From Cricetomys ansorgei (Eukaryota > Chordata > Mammalia > Rodentia > Nesomyidae): a stretch of DNA of 64,000 bases. The position numbers were made by a program, and so were the translations under genes. The notes beneath the pieces are model-generated. The model saw only the letters and a program-made list of their open reading frames with translations, was not told the origin of the DNA and searched no databases. Where the stretch lies: contig JAMJFZ010002475.1 in assembly GCA_026225945.1 (NCBI GenBank), positions 2,350,501 through 2,414,500 on the forward strand, given 5' to 3'. This document shows positions 49,426 through 61,840 of the stretch, piece after piece. How positions within the stretch are numbered: the stretch's first letter is position 1; every line of letters begins with the position of its first letter.

Positions 49426-50699
49426 TCTTTCAATGCCGCTTCACGTTCCCGGAGCAATGTCACAGCTCTCTCCTGCCAAAGAAGAAAACGCCAGACCCAG
49501 AAGGGCCTGGTTCTGGAAAGCGCAGGTCCAACCCATGGTGGGGAGTGGGAGTAGGTAACCATGAGCAAATATCTTCTGCTTGGATCCAAAGTCATTATAG
49601 ATGGCAGAGAGCAGCAGGACAGAGCCCTCCGGGGAACAGGGGTGGGAGAGGCAGAGAGTTGGATTGGGGAGGGGGGTGTTGAAGGATGCGCAGCTGGACT
49701 GGGAACTGGCCAAACTCTGTCCATTTGAATGATCAGGACCTTGGGATACACCTGAGCACATCTTTGAGGAACAATTCCACCTATGCTTTTCCCTATAGGG
49801 AGATCGAGGTGCAGAGATGGGCTCTGGAAGCAGTCAGGAGGACCCCATTAATTTGTGCTCATCTAGCTCTGCCCAAACAGTAAGGTTATGGATGCCCTGG
49901 TTTTACCGGAGAACTAGTGTATCCAGCCTCCATTGGAGGAGCTACAGGAACAGAACAGGACTTCAAGGCTGAGCCTCTGGTCTAGGACCAAACTGGACCC
50001 TTCTCTTTCCCTAGGAGCCAGGTAAAGCTCCTACCTCACCAATGGGAGTTTATTTTGAGAGGACTTCTAAGAGTCAATATTATCAAAACCAGAACCCCCA
50101 AAGCCCAAGTAAGCTATTCCTTAATGTCCTCTCAAGTAGCCTCAGGGACCCTTGTGGTTGCCAGGGGAAACACAGAGAAGTGTGTATCCCGGAATTAAAG
50201 GATCAGCTCAAGTCAGCCCTCTTGTATTGAAGGGGACTGGCCGCTGGACCCAAGTGGCATTTCAGCTGACAGCCTATTTTCAAAAACAGACCACATAAAA
50301 GGAAACTCTTCTCCTCCAGGAGAAGTGGGGGCTCCAGGACCCCCATTACCTTGTGTTCTGATCCTGCTTCAATCCACTGCAAGCTGACCCTGCTCCCACC
50401 GTGGGGGGTCTAGCCAAAGTCGGCAGCATCTTGCAACCAGGACCCTGTGTGTCCCATCTCTACTCTGGAACCCTCTTTTGTGAATGACCGATCTGTCTCC
50501 TGTGGACCCCTCTCCCCAGCCCCTTCCTACCTGGGCACGTCTCTGTTTTCTCTGCCCCAAACCGTGTCTCTAACCACCCCAGTCTGTTTTAAGTGCTCCT
50601 TAAATGTCTCCAGGCAACAATGAACACAAGTCCTTCAGAAAATGTTTCAGAAAAGTAGATGGAAGGAACATTTTTCAACCCTTTCTGTCATGATGCTTG

Positions 50700-51437
50700 C
50701 TGACCTTGAAATCACAAGAAAACGATGGCCCAACAATTTGCTCTGAATAGGGACAGGGGGGATGCAGCAAACAGTTAGCAAATCAAATGTAGCAACACAG
50801 TAAAAAGTACTGCACATCAGGATTAACTGGGATTTACGTATCCTAGGAAGGGATATGAAAAACCAACCAATAAGAAAGAAAAAAAATCAATGTACAAATC
50901 GCATGAAAAACTAATCAACGAAACAAACGTCAGAAAGAAAATTTCACAAAACCTGAAACCCGTTCATGGTTAAAAAAAAAACCCAAAAGTAAAACAACAA
51001 ACTGCTAGGAATCTAGAAACAGAGGGAAACTTCCTCTACCTAATAAAGAAACACCTGCAAAATTTCAACATTAAACATGAATTCCAAAATTCACGTTTGG
51101 TGATCACTTATTCCTTGAGACGAGGAACAGGACAAGTCTGCTCTTGCCATTTTGGTTCAGCGTTGTCCTGGAGGTTCTAGCTAGGGCATGCAGGCAAGAA
51201 AAGAAATAAGGGGCATCCTGTTTTTTTTTTTTTTTTTAAAGAGCTATTTTTATTCAGCGGTCATACCATCAATATAAGAAAAACACTTTAAAATGACTAG
51301 AACTAACAAGTCCATCGGCGTGGAGGCGTCAACACGCAATTAATTCTATTTCTCTACACTCGCAGTGAAGCATAGGAAAATGGAACTAAGGAATTTTTAC
51401 TCATAGGAGCATCAAAGAATAAAGCAAGCAGGATAAA
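50700..51437 (+). mobile_element. LINE-1 ORF2 fragment, broken
   Basis: Plus-strand traces of the L1 reverse transcriptase region: CAGGATTAACTGGGATTTAC, AACCCGTTCATGGTTAAAA, GGAGGTTCTAGCTAGGGCAT and GCAAGAAAAGAAATAAGGGG, then ATTCTATTTCTCTACACTCG further on. A T run at 51,222-51,237 and many indels break the frame. No active element. Confidence 0.8.
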
Positions 51438-51479
51438 TACCGGCAGGCGAGTTTATTTCGACAGTGCCAGGGTCGTTTG

Positions 51480-51848
51480 AGAAGAGGAAACCTCAATTGA
51501 GAAAATGCCCTCACCTGACTGACCTGTGGGCTGTTTTGTTGTTGTTTTGTTTGTTTGTTTTTGGTGTGAGAGGACCCACCTTACTGGGAGCAATTCCACC
51601 CCAAAGCTGGTGATGGTCCTGGATGATGAGAGAAAGCAGGCTACGTAAGTCATAAGAAGCAAGCAGCACTCTTCTGCGGCCTCTGACTCTGTTCCTGCCT
51701 GCCGGTTCCTGCTCTGAGTTCCTGCCTTGACTTCCCTGGGTAGAGATTGCAGGCTGTAAGCTGAAATAAACTCTTTTCTCCCCAAGTTGCTTCGATCTTT
51801 TTTTTTTTTTTTTTAGTCTCACCCATAAAAATCCTAAGACAAAACCCT
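51480..51848 (+). mobile_element. LTR-like rodent repeat with AATAAA
   Basis: AACCTCAATTGAGAAAATGC, GGCTGTTTTGTTGTTGTTTT, AGCAGCACTCTTCTGCGGCC, TTCCTGCCTTGACTTCCCTG, then GAAATAAACTCTTTTCTCCC and a T run. It is the same family as the copies at 52.1, 55.2 and 57.8 kb. The family name is uncertain. Confidence 0.6.
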
Positions 51849-52104
51849 AACAAAAGAAATGCGAGACCTAGGCACTGAAAATTAAGTGTAGTTGAAAGAA
51901 CTCAAACACCTGAGAAAACAGGAAGGCATCCTGTATCCCTGTAATAGACTAGATGCTTCCTGGCAGTAATACCCCTGGGCAGTTCATGCTACATGTTAGA
52001 AATGGGGCTCCTGTTTCCCCCAGGTCTGTCCTTTATCCTGTGAAGCCTACTCTAAAAATGGATGTGGTTTTCTCCCGTATTCTCATGGGAGACGGTCGCC
52101 CTGG

Positions 52105-52506
52105 GCCCTCTGTGACGGTTGATGTCATGTGACAAGCTCTAGAAGCCACCCAGGAGGAACCCTCCAGGCACACCTGTGAAGGATCATCTAGATTAGCCCG
52201 TCTGCGAGGGATCATCTTGACTGGTTACACTGAGCTGGCTAGACTCACCTTAAAAGTGTGGTTGGTACCATTTCCCCATCTTGGGTCCCGGGCTGAATAG
52301 AAAGTAGCAACCTGGCCCAGCACGGACGCCCGTCACTCCGCTCCTTGGCTGTGGCTGCAGTGTGACCTCAGCCGCCACAAGCTACTTTCACGATGGCGGC
52401 TTCCAGGCTGCCTCGGACTGTAACCTTGCATGACAAGTCAAAATAAACTCTTCCCTGAAGTCTCTTCGATTAAGTATTTTATCCCAGCAACCTGGAAGGC
52501 TACTAA
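52105..52506 (+). mobile_element. LTR-like rodent repeat with AATAAA
   Basis: GTGACGGTTGATGTCATGTG at the head, GGATCATCTTGACTGGTTAC inside, and a tail with AAATAAACTCTTCCCTGAAG then TTTTATCCCAGCAACCTGGA. Related to, but diverged from, the copies at 51.5 and 57.8 kb. Confidence 0.5.
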
Positions 52507-54329
52507 GATCCCCTCCCTCCAAAATTCTTCTCTTTGCCTTTGCACCAGTCTCCCAGGGGGACGTTCCTGCGTCCCTTTCCCTTCCCAGGGGCACTCAGCA
52601 GGTAGGATCTTACACTGCCCAGCTCCAGCTGGTTTAGGGTTTAGGGTTCCAAAGCGCACAAGGCCTTCTGGTTGGGTTTCAAAATCTCTACCACCCTTCG
52701 TCCTCGTTCAGTCAGGCTCAGATACGCCTTTCCCTCCGGCCTCCAGACTCCCGTTGTCCCTTCTCTTACCAACAAGTCGACTCCTCCGTAGGGACTCTGG
52801 GTCTGGGTGAGACACCCCGCTGGACATTCCTCTGGTGGGCAGGATCCCTCGTGTGTAAACCTGTGGACTACAGAGGCTCCTTGTTTTTCTCCCCGAGATA
52901 AGCAGCTAAGCAGACCCTCTCTGCACAGTGGTTCTGCATCTTCCGAGTGGAAAGGTATGAAGGGCATACGAAGGGCATGAAAACAGCCCACGAAAAGTGA
53001 GCTATGGTCCGTCACTGTTGTCAGCTGATCTCTCCGTAGGCTACAAGGTCTTACTTAGAGAAATTCCTGTATGCTATTTCTTTGGGAGCAAAACACAGTG
53101 GTGGTAACACAGCAAATAACCCAGAACTTTCAGCTAAAGCATTAAGGAAAGGCTAGGGGGCTGGTTCTTTGAGTATGCCTTGAGAGTGTGATTTTCATGG
53201 ATACTGGGTGGGTTTCCCCCAAGGTGCTTGAAGGCACTTGAAACTACCCTTAAGACCTCTGTCATTTGCTTTTGGTGTAAGAAGGAAGAAGGAGGAGAGG
53301 TTAGTTAGTCCCATTAGAGACAGCCCAGAAATGCGTATACCTGATGGCTGGTTTAACACCCGACTGGGGAGAGTTTCCTTTCTACCCACCCTCCAGAAAT
53401 CAGTGTGGGAGACACTAGTCAGTTGTGAATAGCGGGGGCAGATCAAATCCACTCTAACCCTAGGAACTGAAACTTCCACCCCGTGGCAGCCATTGCCCCT
53501 GTTCTGAATGGTCATCAGCACCTGGGGGCCCCAGCATCTGTGACTTTAGTGTCCCGGCAAGGGGGTGGGGCTGGGCTTACAGCAGATATCTTTGACAGCA
53601 GGACAGCCTCCGACAACGGAGAACAATAAAGCAACAGAGGGGTGGGCATAGGAAAAAAATACCTATGGTCTGGTAAACACAAGCAAAAAGTGCCAAACAC
53701 ATCAGAGATTAAGAAGCCAAAATTGAATTTAAAGTGAAAGTCGTCGCTTACGAAGCAGAGCCATTTGGAGAAAATGACTCATCTCGGAGAGGAGCAGCTG
53801 TTCGCATTTGCATAGCCTTCTTAATCGTGAATGGACTTTGTCCCCGGTGCGCGTGCAGTAGTCCGCAGCTGGCTGCACCTGCGAGACTACGACACCGAGG
53901 GGCTGTTTTCACTGGCGCCGTCCTCGACCCTGTATTGCTGGGTATCCTTGGAGGAAACTCCTCATCCCCTTCACTAAAGGCAGCAGTCTGTCAAAGGCCC
54001 AGCTCCTAGCTCCAGCTGAGCAGTGTCAGGCAGAGTAGACACCGCCAGCAACACAACAACAACAACAACACAAACAAGAGGCTCCTTCTTGCAATTCCCA
54101 CTCTCCAAATATGTCACCGTTCTATACCTTTCTGACTGCATCCCTGGGAGCTAGGAGGACCTCTCTGTACCCCTCAACGTGGCACGGTGTTTTGGATTCT
54201 CTTCAGTCACCCCATCCTCTTGGTGGCCAGCTGTTACTAAAACCCCTTGCTGGGGGAGACATCGGCAACATCTATCTCTTCTCCTAAGGCTTCAGTGACA
54301 AACCCAGGCTGCTCCTCTTTCTTACTCTG

Positions 54330-54850
54330 ACAGACCCCAGCCAGCACCAACAGCTAGCAAAGCTCCTCCAGTGCTGCCATGTCTTATGACACGTAGCCCC
54401 TGTGAAAATCCTGCCTCTCCGAGGTATGTGGTCTGGTTAATGTTCATCTGACCGCTGCAGCTGGAGAACCCCGGGCTGGACTTCCTCTCTCCCTGTATGA
54501 CCTTATAAAGGTCTCTTCCCTGGCCCCTGTGAGACCTCTGCTTATGCGAAGGAGGCTTCCTCAAGACTTTGGCCCCAGCTAATAACATGCGACCGACCAC
54601 CCATATCTGGTTGTGAGCCCCCACATGTAAATAGAACTCTCCTGGTGTCACTGCCATGTTACTGTCAATGACATACCACCACGTAAGGCATTTCCCCCTT
54701 TCCCTCTACCATATGTATCTCCCCTTTGCTTCAATAAATCGAGCTGTTCACTGACACTGCCTGCCTCCCAAAAAGTCTGTCTTTGTCCACTTTCAGACCG
54801 CCACCCAAGTCCTGCTCAGACCCTGGACGGTTCCTGGCTACGCATCCCTC
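54330..54850 (+). mobile_element. Possible solo retroviral-type LTR
   Basis: A promoter-like ACCTTATAAAGGTC at about 54,503, a TTGCTTCAATAAATCGAGCT polyadenylation region (54,727-54,746), and a downstream part with GTCTGTCTTTGTCCACTTTC resemble a degraded LTR. The ends and any target duplication were not identified. Confidence 0.4.
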
Positions 54851-55204
54851 CTTGAGGCTGGGCCAGCGCTCAATGGCTTGAGAGTACTCATCTGAGGGGG
54901 CAGTGTCTACTACAGATCTCTCACTGGCTACCTGAGTGCTAAGTGCTTCTGTGTCCCCGGCTCTAAAGCTCGGCTAGTAATTAAACCTATTCCATATCAT
55001 TTTGGCAATACCTGGTACACTGTGGGCACAAAGAGGTCCAGTTTTACCCACGTGGAGGAGAGCTGGTAGCGGAGGATGTTGGGTCTCTGTGGTCTCCAGG
55101 ACATAACATCCTGTGCCCAGGATAGGTGACTCTCACTTCTCAGAAATCTATAGGATAGTCCTACCAGGGGATATCTTGGAGATCTCGAGAAGGTTGACCA
55201 AAAA

Positions 55205-55560
55205 CAAGTTAGGGAGGAAAGGATTTATTTGATCTACACTTCCACATCATAGTCCACCATGGAATGAAGTCAGGGCAGGAACTCAAGCCGGGAAGGAACC
55301 TGGAGGCAGGAGCTGATGTGGAGGCCATGAAGGGGTGCTGCTTACTGGATAGCTCCCCATGGCTTGCTCAGGATGCTTTTTTACAGAACCCAGAACCACC
55401 AGCCAAGGAATGGCACTGCCTACAGTGGGCTGGGCCCTCCCCCATCAGTCACTAATTAAGAAAATGCCCTACAGGTTTGCCTACAGCTCCAATCCTAAAG
55501 ACTCCTTCCTCTCCTATGACTCAAGCTTGTGTCAAGTTGACATAAAACCAGCCAGCACAG
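55205..55560 (-). mobile_element. LTR-like rodent repeat, reverse
   Basis: On the minus strand: GGCTGGTTTTATGTCAACTT, ACCTGTAGGGCATTTTCTTA, TTAGTGACTGATGGGGGAGG, CATCAGCTCCTGCCTCCAGG and a degraded AATAAA tail. It shares these words with the copy at 57.8 kb. Confidence 0.7.
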
Positions 55561-56868
55561 GACCACAGAGCTCCAGCTTCTTCCATAGTCTCTTTCCTTC
55601 TCCCTCCCTGTCTCCTTCAAATCCGTAGCCTCTCCCCAACTATGCCCCGGGGGCCCAAGAGTAATCTCATTACAGCCTTTATCCAGTGTTTGCGTCAGGG
55701 CTGGTGAGAGGCTCAGGTCACTTCTATTCCCTGGCCCCCCGTGACCTCACACGCACCTTTTCTGACCCTGCCTGCTAAAACAAGTTCTCTGGATGCCCCA
55801 TGGCTCAGCTTCTGTCACGGACACGCTTTTTGTTCAGATTGAAAGTCAGTTCTTGAGACATGCTTCGGTGGTGCTCTCTTAGGGTGAGATTGCTCGCTCC
55901 CCTCTCTCTGCCCACCTGTCCCCGTTCCCTGCTGGAGAGGGTCGTCTCCCACCTCCTTCCGTGGAGAGTCTGGTTGGACTCCTGCATCACCCCACTCCGC
56001 ACCCCCCACCCCCAAGCACAGGCCACCAGTCCGCTCCGCTGGAGGCGTGTCTACACAAGGCTAAACCGGAGAGCGGAAGCTCGGGCCTCAACCTTCTTCC
56101 CCTATCAGTGCTTTCCTGGGTGGGATCACCTGACCCTCTAAAATATTTCTACAGCACCACATCCTTGGGACTTCTCTGCCCTATTGCTGGTACCTCCTCA
56201 TCATCTGGCTCTCTCATGCTTTGGTCCAACCTTCCCCGCCCCGCCCCTGACACTAGCTTCAGAGTCCACCCAGTGTACCAGCTACCCTCTCCCACGTCCC
56301 TCCTGCATCCCCACCCTGTTCTCCCTGGATAATTATGACCTCATGGCTTCCTGTATGCTCTAACAGCCCCAGGAACCATCATGGAGGAATGAAAGCCAGA
56401 GCTACCGCCTGGAAGAATGTTTCTGAGGGTGAGGGTGGCAGGACAGACGGGGGTGCCCAGCTCACATGGCGCCTCGGAGAACTCTACACAGGGCTGCTTA
56501 CCAGGGCCATGAATCTTCCTTCTTACCTGGCTGTACTGAGAGGGCGAGACTATCTTCTTCTTAATTTCTGGGCTCACGGTGCCATCACCTCTCTGCCGCT
56601 AAAACTCCAGATTAGGCCCAGATGGGGTGTAGAGGAAGCAGGGCACATCACTAAGGGACCCTGGTCACCATCCATCTAGCACCGTGGCCCGCAGATGGGT
56701 GACATTTTCAAACAAAATTTATTTGTCAAGAAACATTTCTTTTCCCTGGTCCCCCTCCCTACCCGCTTCTCCACCGCTTCCCTACCCCCTTGTACCCTTC
56801 CATCTAAACAATTGCTCTTCCTTACGTGTCACACGAGCACTATTGTACCTATGGTCTCCATGCCCACC

Positions 56869-56872
<4 letters not shown>

Positions 56873-56911
<39 letters not shown>

Positions 56912-56921
56912 ACACACACAC
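56873..56921. repeat. (CA)n microsatellite
   Basis: CA tract with a single TA interruption, about 24 units, beside L1-derived sequence. Confidence 0.96.
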
Positions 56922-56924
56922 TAA

Positions 56925-57240
56925 AAGCTAAGCTCTGCACCCGAGAGGAAACACGCGGTATCTGTCTGAGTCTGTATTATATGTAACATGTGCCGGATTC
57001 ATCTATCTTCTCGCACATTTCATTTTTATTTAGCACCGAATAAGTCCCGCTATGTGTATATACCCGGCTGTCATTATCCATCCCCCTATCTGTCGGTAGA
57101 CATTGAGGCTGGGTTCCATCTCCTTGTTATTACAAAAAAGGTATCAGTAAATGAGGTTCTGCAGGTACTTCTAGGTAGGATCTAGAGTTTTGGGTGTATG
57201 CTCAGGGGTTGGTAGAGTTGGCTTGTATGGTAGTTTTATT
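56925..57240 (-). mobile_element. LINE-1 3' end fragment
   Basis: On the plus strand: AGTCTGTATTATATGTAACA, TATGTGTATATACCCGGCTG, TTATCCATCCCCCTATCTGT, AGACATTGAGGCTGGGTTCC and TGTATGCTCAGGGGTTGG. These are the reverse complement of the end of old L1 elements. A B1 interrupts it on the right. Confidence 0.65.
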
Positions 57241-57249
57241 TATTTTTAA

Positions 57250-57411
57250 TTTAATAAGATTTTTTTTTTTTTGAGACAGAGTTTCTGTGTTGTAACCCTG
57301 GCTGTCCTGGAACTCACACTGTAGACCAGGTTGGTCTCGAACTCACAGAGATCCGCCTGCCTCTGCCTCCCGAGTGCTGGGACTAAAGGCGTGCGCTGCC
57401 ACTGCCCAGCT
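57250..57411 (-). mobile_element. B1 SINE
   Basis: TTTTTTGAGACAGAGTTTCT, TGTAACCCTGGCTGTCCTGG, TCGAACTCACAGAGATCCGC and CCACTGCCCAGC. GTAGTTTT at 57,230-57,237 and 57,414-57,421 is a likely target duplication. Confidence 0.93.
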
Positions 57412-57589
57412 TTGTAGTTTTGTTTTTATGTAAAACATTTATTTTACTTATTATTATTGTTTTTATTCGAGTGTGTATGCGCACACACAACAATGCAACG
57501 GTGTGCTCACAGAGGTCAGAGGGCAGCTTTGGCTCTCTATACGTGGCCATTGTGTTTCCATACGCATTTTTAGGTGTTTTTTTTTTTTC

Positions 57590-58510
57590 CTTCAGTTTTA
57601 TGAAGAATGTCGCTGGAATTTTGATGGGATTTGCATTGAATCTGTGGAGCGCTGGTAACACAGCCATTTTACAGTATTAATTTTGTCAACCCAGGAGCAT
57701 GAGACAGCTTTCTTTCATCCAGTATATTCTTTATGTTTTCAGTGTCTCAGAGTTTTCACCTGAGAGGTCTTTCCACAGTGTGCTGGCCCATTTTTTATGT
57801 CAACTCAACACAAGCTGGAGTCATCCGGGAGGAGGAAACCTCACTCAAGAAATCACTTCCACAAGATCAGGCTGTAGGTAAACCTGTAGGGCATTTTCTT
57901 AATTAGTGACTGATGGGGGAGGAGGGCCCCGCCCACTGTGGGCGGTAGCACCGTTGGGCTGGTGGTTCTCAGTTCTATGAGAAGGCAGGCCTCGAGCCAG
58001 TAAGCAGCACTCCTCCCTGGCCTCTGCATCAGCGCCTGCTCCCAGGTTCCTGCCCTGCATGAGTTCCTGTCCTGACTTCCTTTGGTGACAACTGTGGTGC
58101 GCAAGTGTAAGTGGAAAAAAAAAAACCTTCCCTCATCAAGTGGCTTTTGGTCGTGATGTTTTATTTTTGTAATAGAAACGGTGACTAAGACAGTTAAGTT
58201 TATTCCTAGGCACTCTTCTTTTTTTTAGGAGTTGTGATTGGGAGATCTTTTTTCCACCTAATCTGTTTTGCGGCAAGTTTGTTACTGTTCTGTGTGAATG
58301 CTCTTGGTTCGTGCGTGTTGGTTTTGCACTCTGCAACTTCACGGAAACTGGTTATTAGACCGAGGAGTTTTCTTGTAGAGTCTCTGAGGTGTTCTAGACA
58401 TAGACTCATGTCAACTGTAGAGAGGGGTGATTTGAGGATAGTTAGACTCTTCCTTCCTATCTTTTGTGCCTTTTATATCATTTTCTTGTCTTATTGCTTT
58501 AGCTAAGACA
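57590..58510 (-). mobile_element. LINE-1 ORF2 fragment split by an insertion
   Basis: Left part: TTTTGATGGGATTTGCATTG, AATCTGTGGAGCGCTGGTAA and GGAGCATGAGACAGCTTTCT. Right part: TTTATTCCTAGGCACTCTTC, CTTCCTTCCTATCTTTTGTG and TTGTCTTATTGCTTTAGCTA. Both are reverse-strand L1 ORF2 and are collinear across the LTR-like element at 57,777-58,195. Confidence 0.8.
57777..58195 (+). mobile_element. LTR-like rodent repeat inserted in L1
   Basis: Nearly complete: starts GTGCTGGCCCATTTTTTATG, with ACACAAGCTGGAGTCATCCG, GTAGGGCATTTTCTTAATTA, CAGTAAGCAGCACTCCTCCC and TTCCTGTCCTGACTTCCTTT, and ends TAATAGAAACGGTGACTAAG. The AATAAA is replaced by an A run. Confidence 0.75.
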
Positions 58511-58739
58511 GATACTGTAATGGGAGAAAAGGGAAAACCAGGGGCAGGTATTCTAATTGGGGGGAAGGAAGGGAGGGTGATGCAGAGGAAGACAGAGAGG
58601 AAGAGGAAGGAGAAATAAATAGCACTAAAGATGTTTGAAAAAGCCACAGGGAAACATTATTTTATAAGTTTGCTTAAAATACCTCTGTAGCACATGTATA
58701 TAGTCAATATAATCTATCTTAAGTTAGCTTGTAAAATAA

Positions 58740-59975
58740 TATATATTAAAACAGAGCTATGCCACATAGGGTGATAATGCTTCTCCCGAGAGCCACAGAC
58801 TTTCTAACTAAAATCCCATCGCCAGGTGTTGGAAACTTCCCTTTGAGTTGTTGGCCAGGAGACGCCTCAAATCATGTAGGCTATTGGGACTGTCCTTGCT
58901 CACCTGCTAGGGCCATAATGTAAAACCCTATTGCCGAAGACACAATATGCTTAAGACACAGGGCTTGGCGCTGATATAGACACCTCCTCTCTTGAGAACA
59001 TTGTATCATCGTATCCAAAGTTGCTGTGCAACCTGCCAAGGGAGAAAAGCAATCAGTAGTCCTATCTAACTAGGAACCACAACAATGACTGGCTGGGCAG
59101 TGTATCCCCAACAGTTCAGTAGCAGTGCTATTATCTTGGAGGTAACCAGCAGCGGTCTAATTAGACATAAGGCCTCAATAGGAGGGACTTCAAGCCTGAC
59201 ACTGGAATCCCAGCCGACCACCCATAGATGATGAGGTCACAGACCCTAAAGGAGAACCTACGACTGACATTTCCTAAACAGACATGATTTACAACTGTAT
59301 TCTAATACTTATCCTTACACCCAGATATGAGGAGCTCTCACCCCTCCTAAAGAAGCTTCTTTTTGCAACGGGTAGGGGCTACTAGAGAAATCCGCAACTA
59401 GTCAGAATGCAGAGAATAAGTTACTCCAGAGTGCACAGCCCCAATGGGCACGTCTACAACAAAACCCCTCCACACACGTCACGGAACGCCACAGAAGACG
59501 GGACAAAAATTTGTTAAGAGCCAGATAGTGAGATAGTGTCTTCCGGACGCACCAGGGAAGCAGCACCCACTAGATCTCAAAACCACTGTTGCCCAGACAA
59601 GACCTGTGTAATGGTAACACCAGTCGTCATGCCAACGTGGGGAGAGGACATCTCGCGCAAGGCCCCACACCTAGATGAAGAGCGAACAGACAACCAATGG
59701 CTCCTGAGAGAGAGAGAGAGGGAGAGTCAGTCTTCCTAAGGGACACGCCTCTGATGGGCGATCTGATCCCAAGTGGTCAGTCCTAAGCAGGTGGACATAC
59801 GAGCAACACTAAACGGGCTCTGTAGGGGGCACGTGCACATTTGGAATGAAAATAACCATAGAAGATGTCGCGAACTGGAGATGGGGTGGGGGTGGGGTTG
59901 AAGAGGGAAGCGTGAAAAATGATGTGGATACGGTTCTCACGTGTGATATTCTCAAAAATTAGAACTAAAAGGAAA
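58740..59975 (+). mobile_element. LINE-1 3' UTR, plus strand
   Basis: GAGAGCCACAGACTTTCTAA near the left end, then TGTTAAGAGCCAGATAGTGA, GATAGTGTCTTCCGGACGCA, CCAGACAAGACCTGTGTAAT and ATGGCTCCTGAGAGAGAGAG, and an end at GATATTCTCAAAAATTAGAA, in the order of rodent L1 3' UTRs. Old and diverged. Confidence 0.65.
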
Positions 59976-60029
59976 AGAGAAGGGAACTTAATATACCATA
60001 AAAAAGAGTGCTTATTGCATTCCTATGAT

Positions 60030-60562
60030 AGAATTATAATTATATATTATATAAAATTATATTTATACACATATTACAATTATATTACATATAATTATAT
60101 ATACAATATATACATAAAATATATATTCTGTATAATTATAATCACACATAATAATTATATATATAACATATATATTTCTATACATAATATAATTATATGT
60201 ATATTATACATATATATGTATATGTATGTATAATTATAATTGCATTATGTATATAAATATAATCTTATATAATTATTATACATAATTATAATTATATACA
60301 ATATATATTATGTACATATTGTATATATAATTATACATAATATATACATAATATATATAATTATACATAATATCATGTATAATTATACATATGTACATAT
60401 ATATGTGCATATACACATAATATATATAATTATACATGACATCATGTATAATTATATATACAATATGTACATAATATATAATATATAATTATAATTACAT
60501 ATAATAATTATATGATTATATTTATATACATAATATAATTATATATAATAATACATATACAT
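60030..60562. repeat. AT-rich block (TATAAT-type)
   Basis: About 530 bases of nearly pure A and T made of ATAATTATAT, TATATACATAATATAT and TACATATATATG motifs, with many short inverted repeats. It follows the A-rich end of the L1 and may have grown from that tail. Confidence 0.95.
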
Positions 60563-61048
60563 TGCCTTTGTTACTTTGCAGTAAGCTCCACGCGTTTCCC
60601 GTTTCCCCGGGACTTTTGTCATGACCGCACTATCGAAATGGTCACGTGATATCTTCCCCTAAGCGATTCCTACGGCACGCCACTCTTATTTATTTGTATA
60701 TGCTGACCTACCTTTCGCATCCCTGAGAGGGAACCCGCTCAGTCATGATGCATGATATTCTTTCTGCTTGACTTAAAGATTTTATACCTTAAAATACTTC
60801 TAATTAGGTTACAAAATAGCGGGTCGCCTCACGACATTTGCGTACGTAATTTGCGTACAAGGACGATTGGTCCTCCCCCTGCCCTCCTTCCTCTCCCTTG
60901 CTGCTTGTTCCCACCAACGCCCTTCTGACCTCTGATATTCCACTGTCTACCGTCAAATCACCTGTGTTCTAGCAGTCCACGCGGGCCGCTTTTTCTCCTC
61001 TCATGGGTCCCTTTGTAGTATCTTTCTATTTTTAAAAATTATTTTCTT

Positions 61049-61140
61049 TTTGCGAGACGGGGCTTCTCTGTGTAGCCCTGGCTGTCTTGGAACTTGCCTT
61101 GTAGACCAGGCTGGCCAAGTGTACGCCACCACATTGGCTC
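61049..61140 (-). mobile_element. B1 SINE, internally deleted
   Basis: GCGAGACGGGGCTTCTCTGT, GTAGCCCTGGCTGTCTTGGA and GTAGACCAGGCTGGCC jump directly to GTACGCCACCAC, so the middle of B1 is lost. Confidence 0.8.
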
Positions 61141-61677
61141 CGTTCTCGTTTCTTGACCTCTGTACACACCCCTTCCCACCTAAATATGAATATATAAAAA
61201 CTGGTAAATTAGGATTTTTTTATTTAGCAAATGAGAGAGAACATGCTGTATTTGTGTTCTGAGCCTGGATGTCTTTAATTAATATGATTAATATAATCAT
61301 ATATTGATGATTATACATTATATATGTTATATAATTAATACACATTAATTAATATAATTATACACAATCATGTGTGATTCATATAAATATATAATAATAA
61401 TATGATATGATATAGTATAATTTTCTTGAATTCAGTTTGCAAATATTTTGTTGGGATTTTTTTTTTTTTTTGTATCTACATTTCTCTAGGAAGCTGGTCT
61501 ATAATTTGCTTTTTGGTTTTGTGTGTGTGTATGTGTGTGTTAGTGTTTTAAGCTAATTCTGGTATAAAGATATACTGGATTCGTACAGCGAGTTTGCTAG
61601 TGTCTTTTCCACTCTATTTTGTGGAACAGTTTGAAAAGTTTGGATTCCACCATCTTTAAAAAAAATCTGATAGAATT

Positions 61678-61840
61678 TGGGGCTGGGGAGTTGGCTCCAT
61701 GGTTAAGTGCACTGGTTGCTCTTCCAGAGGGTCCGAGTTCAATTCCCAGCACCCACACTGCAGTTCCCAACTGTCTGTAACAGATCCAGGGGGATCTGAC
61801 ACCTTCACACCAATGAATATAAAGTTAAAATTAAAAAAAA
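61678..61840 (+). mobile_element. B2 SINE with target duplication
   Basis: GGGGCTGGGGAGTTGGCTCC, GCTCTTCCAGAGGGTCCGAG, TTCAATTCCCAGCACCCACA and CAACTGTCTGTAACAGATCC, then an A-rich tail. TGATAGAATT flanks it at 61,668-61,677 and 61,841-61,850. Confidence 0.95.

Noticed and set aside
52632..52648. TTTAGGGTTTAGGG as a telomere remnant
   Set aside because: Only two units, which is expected by chance at this scale.
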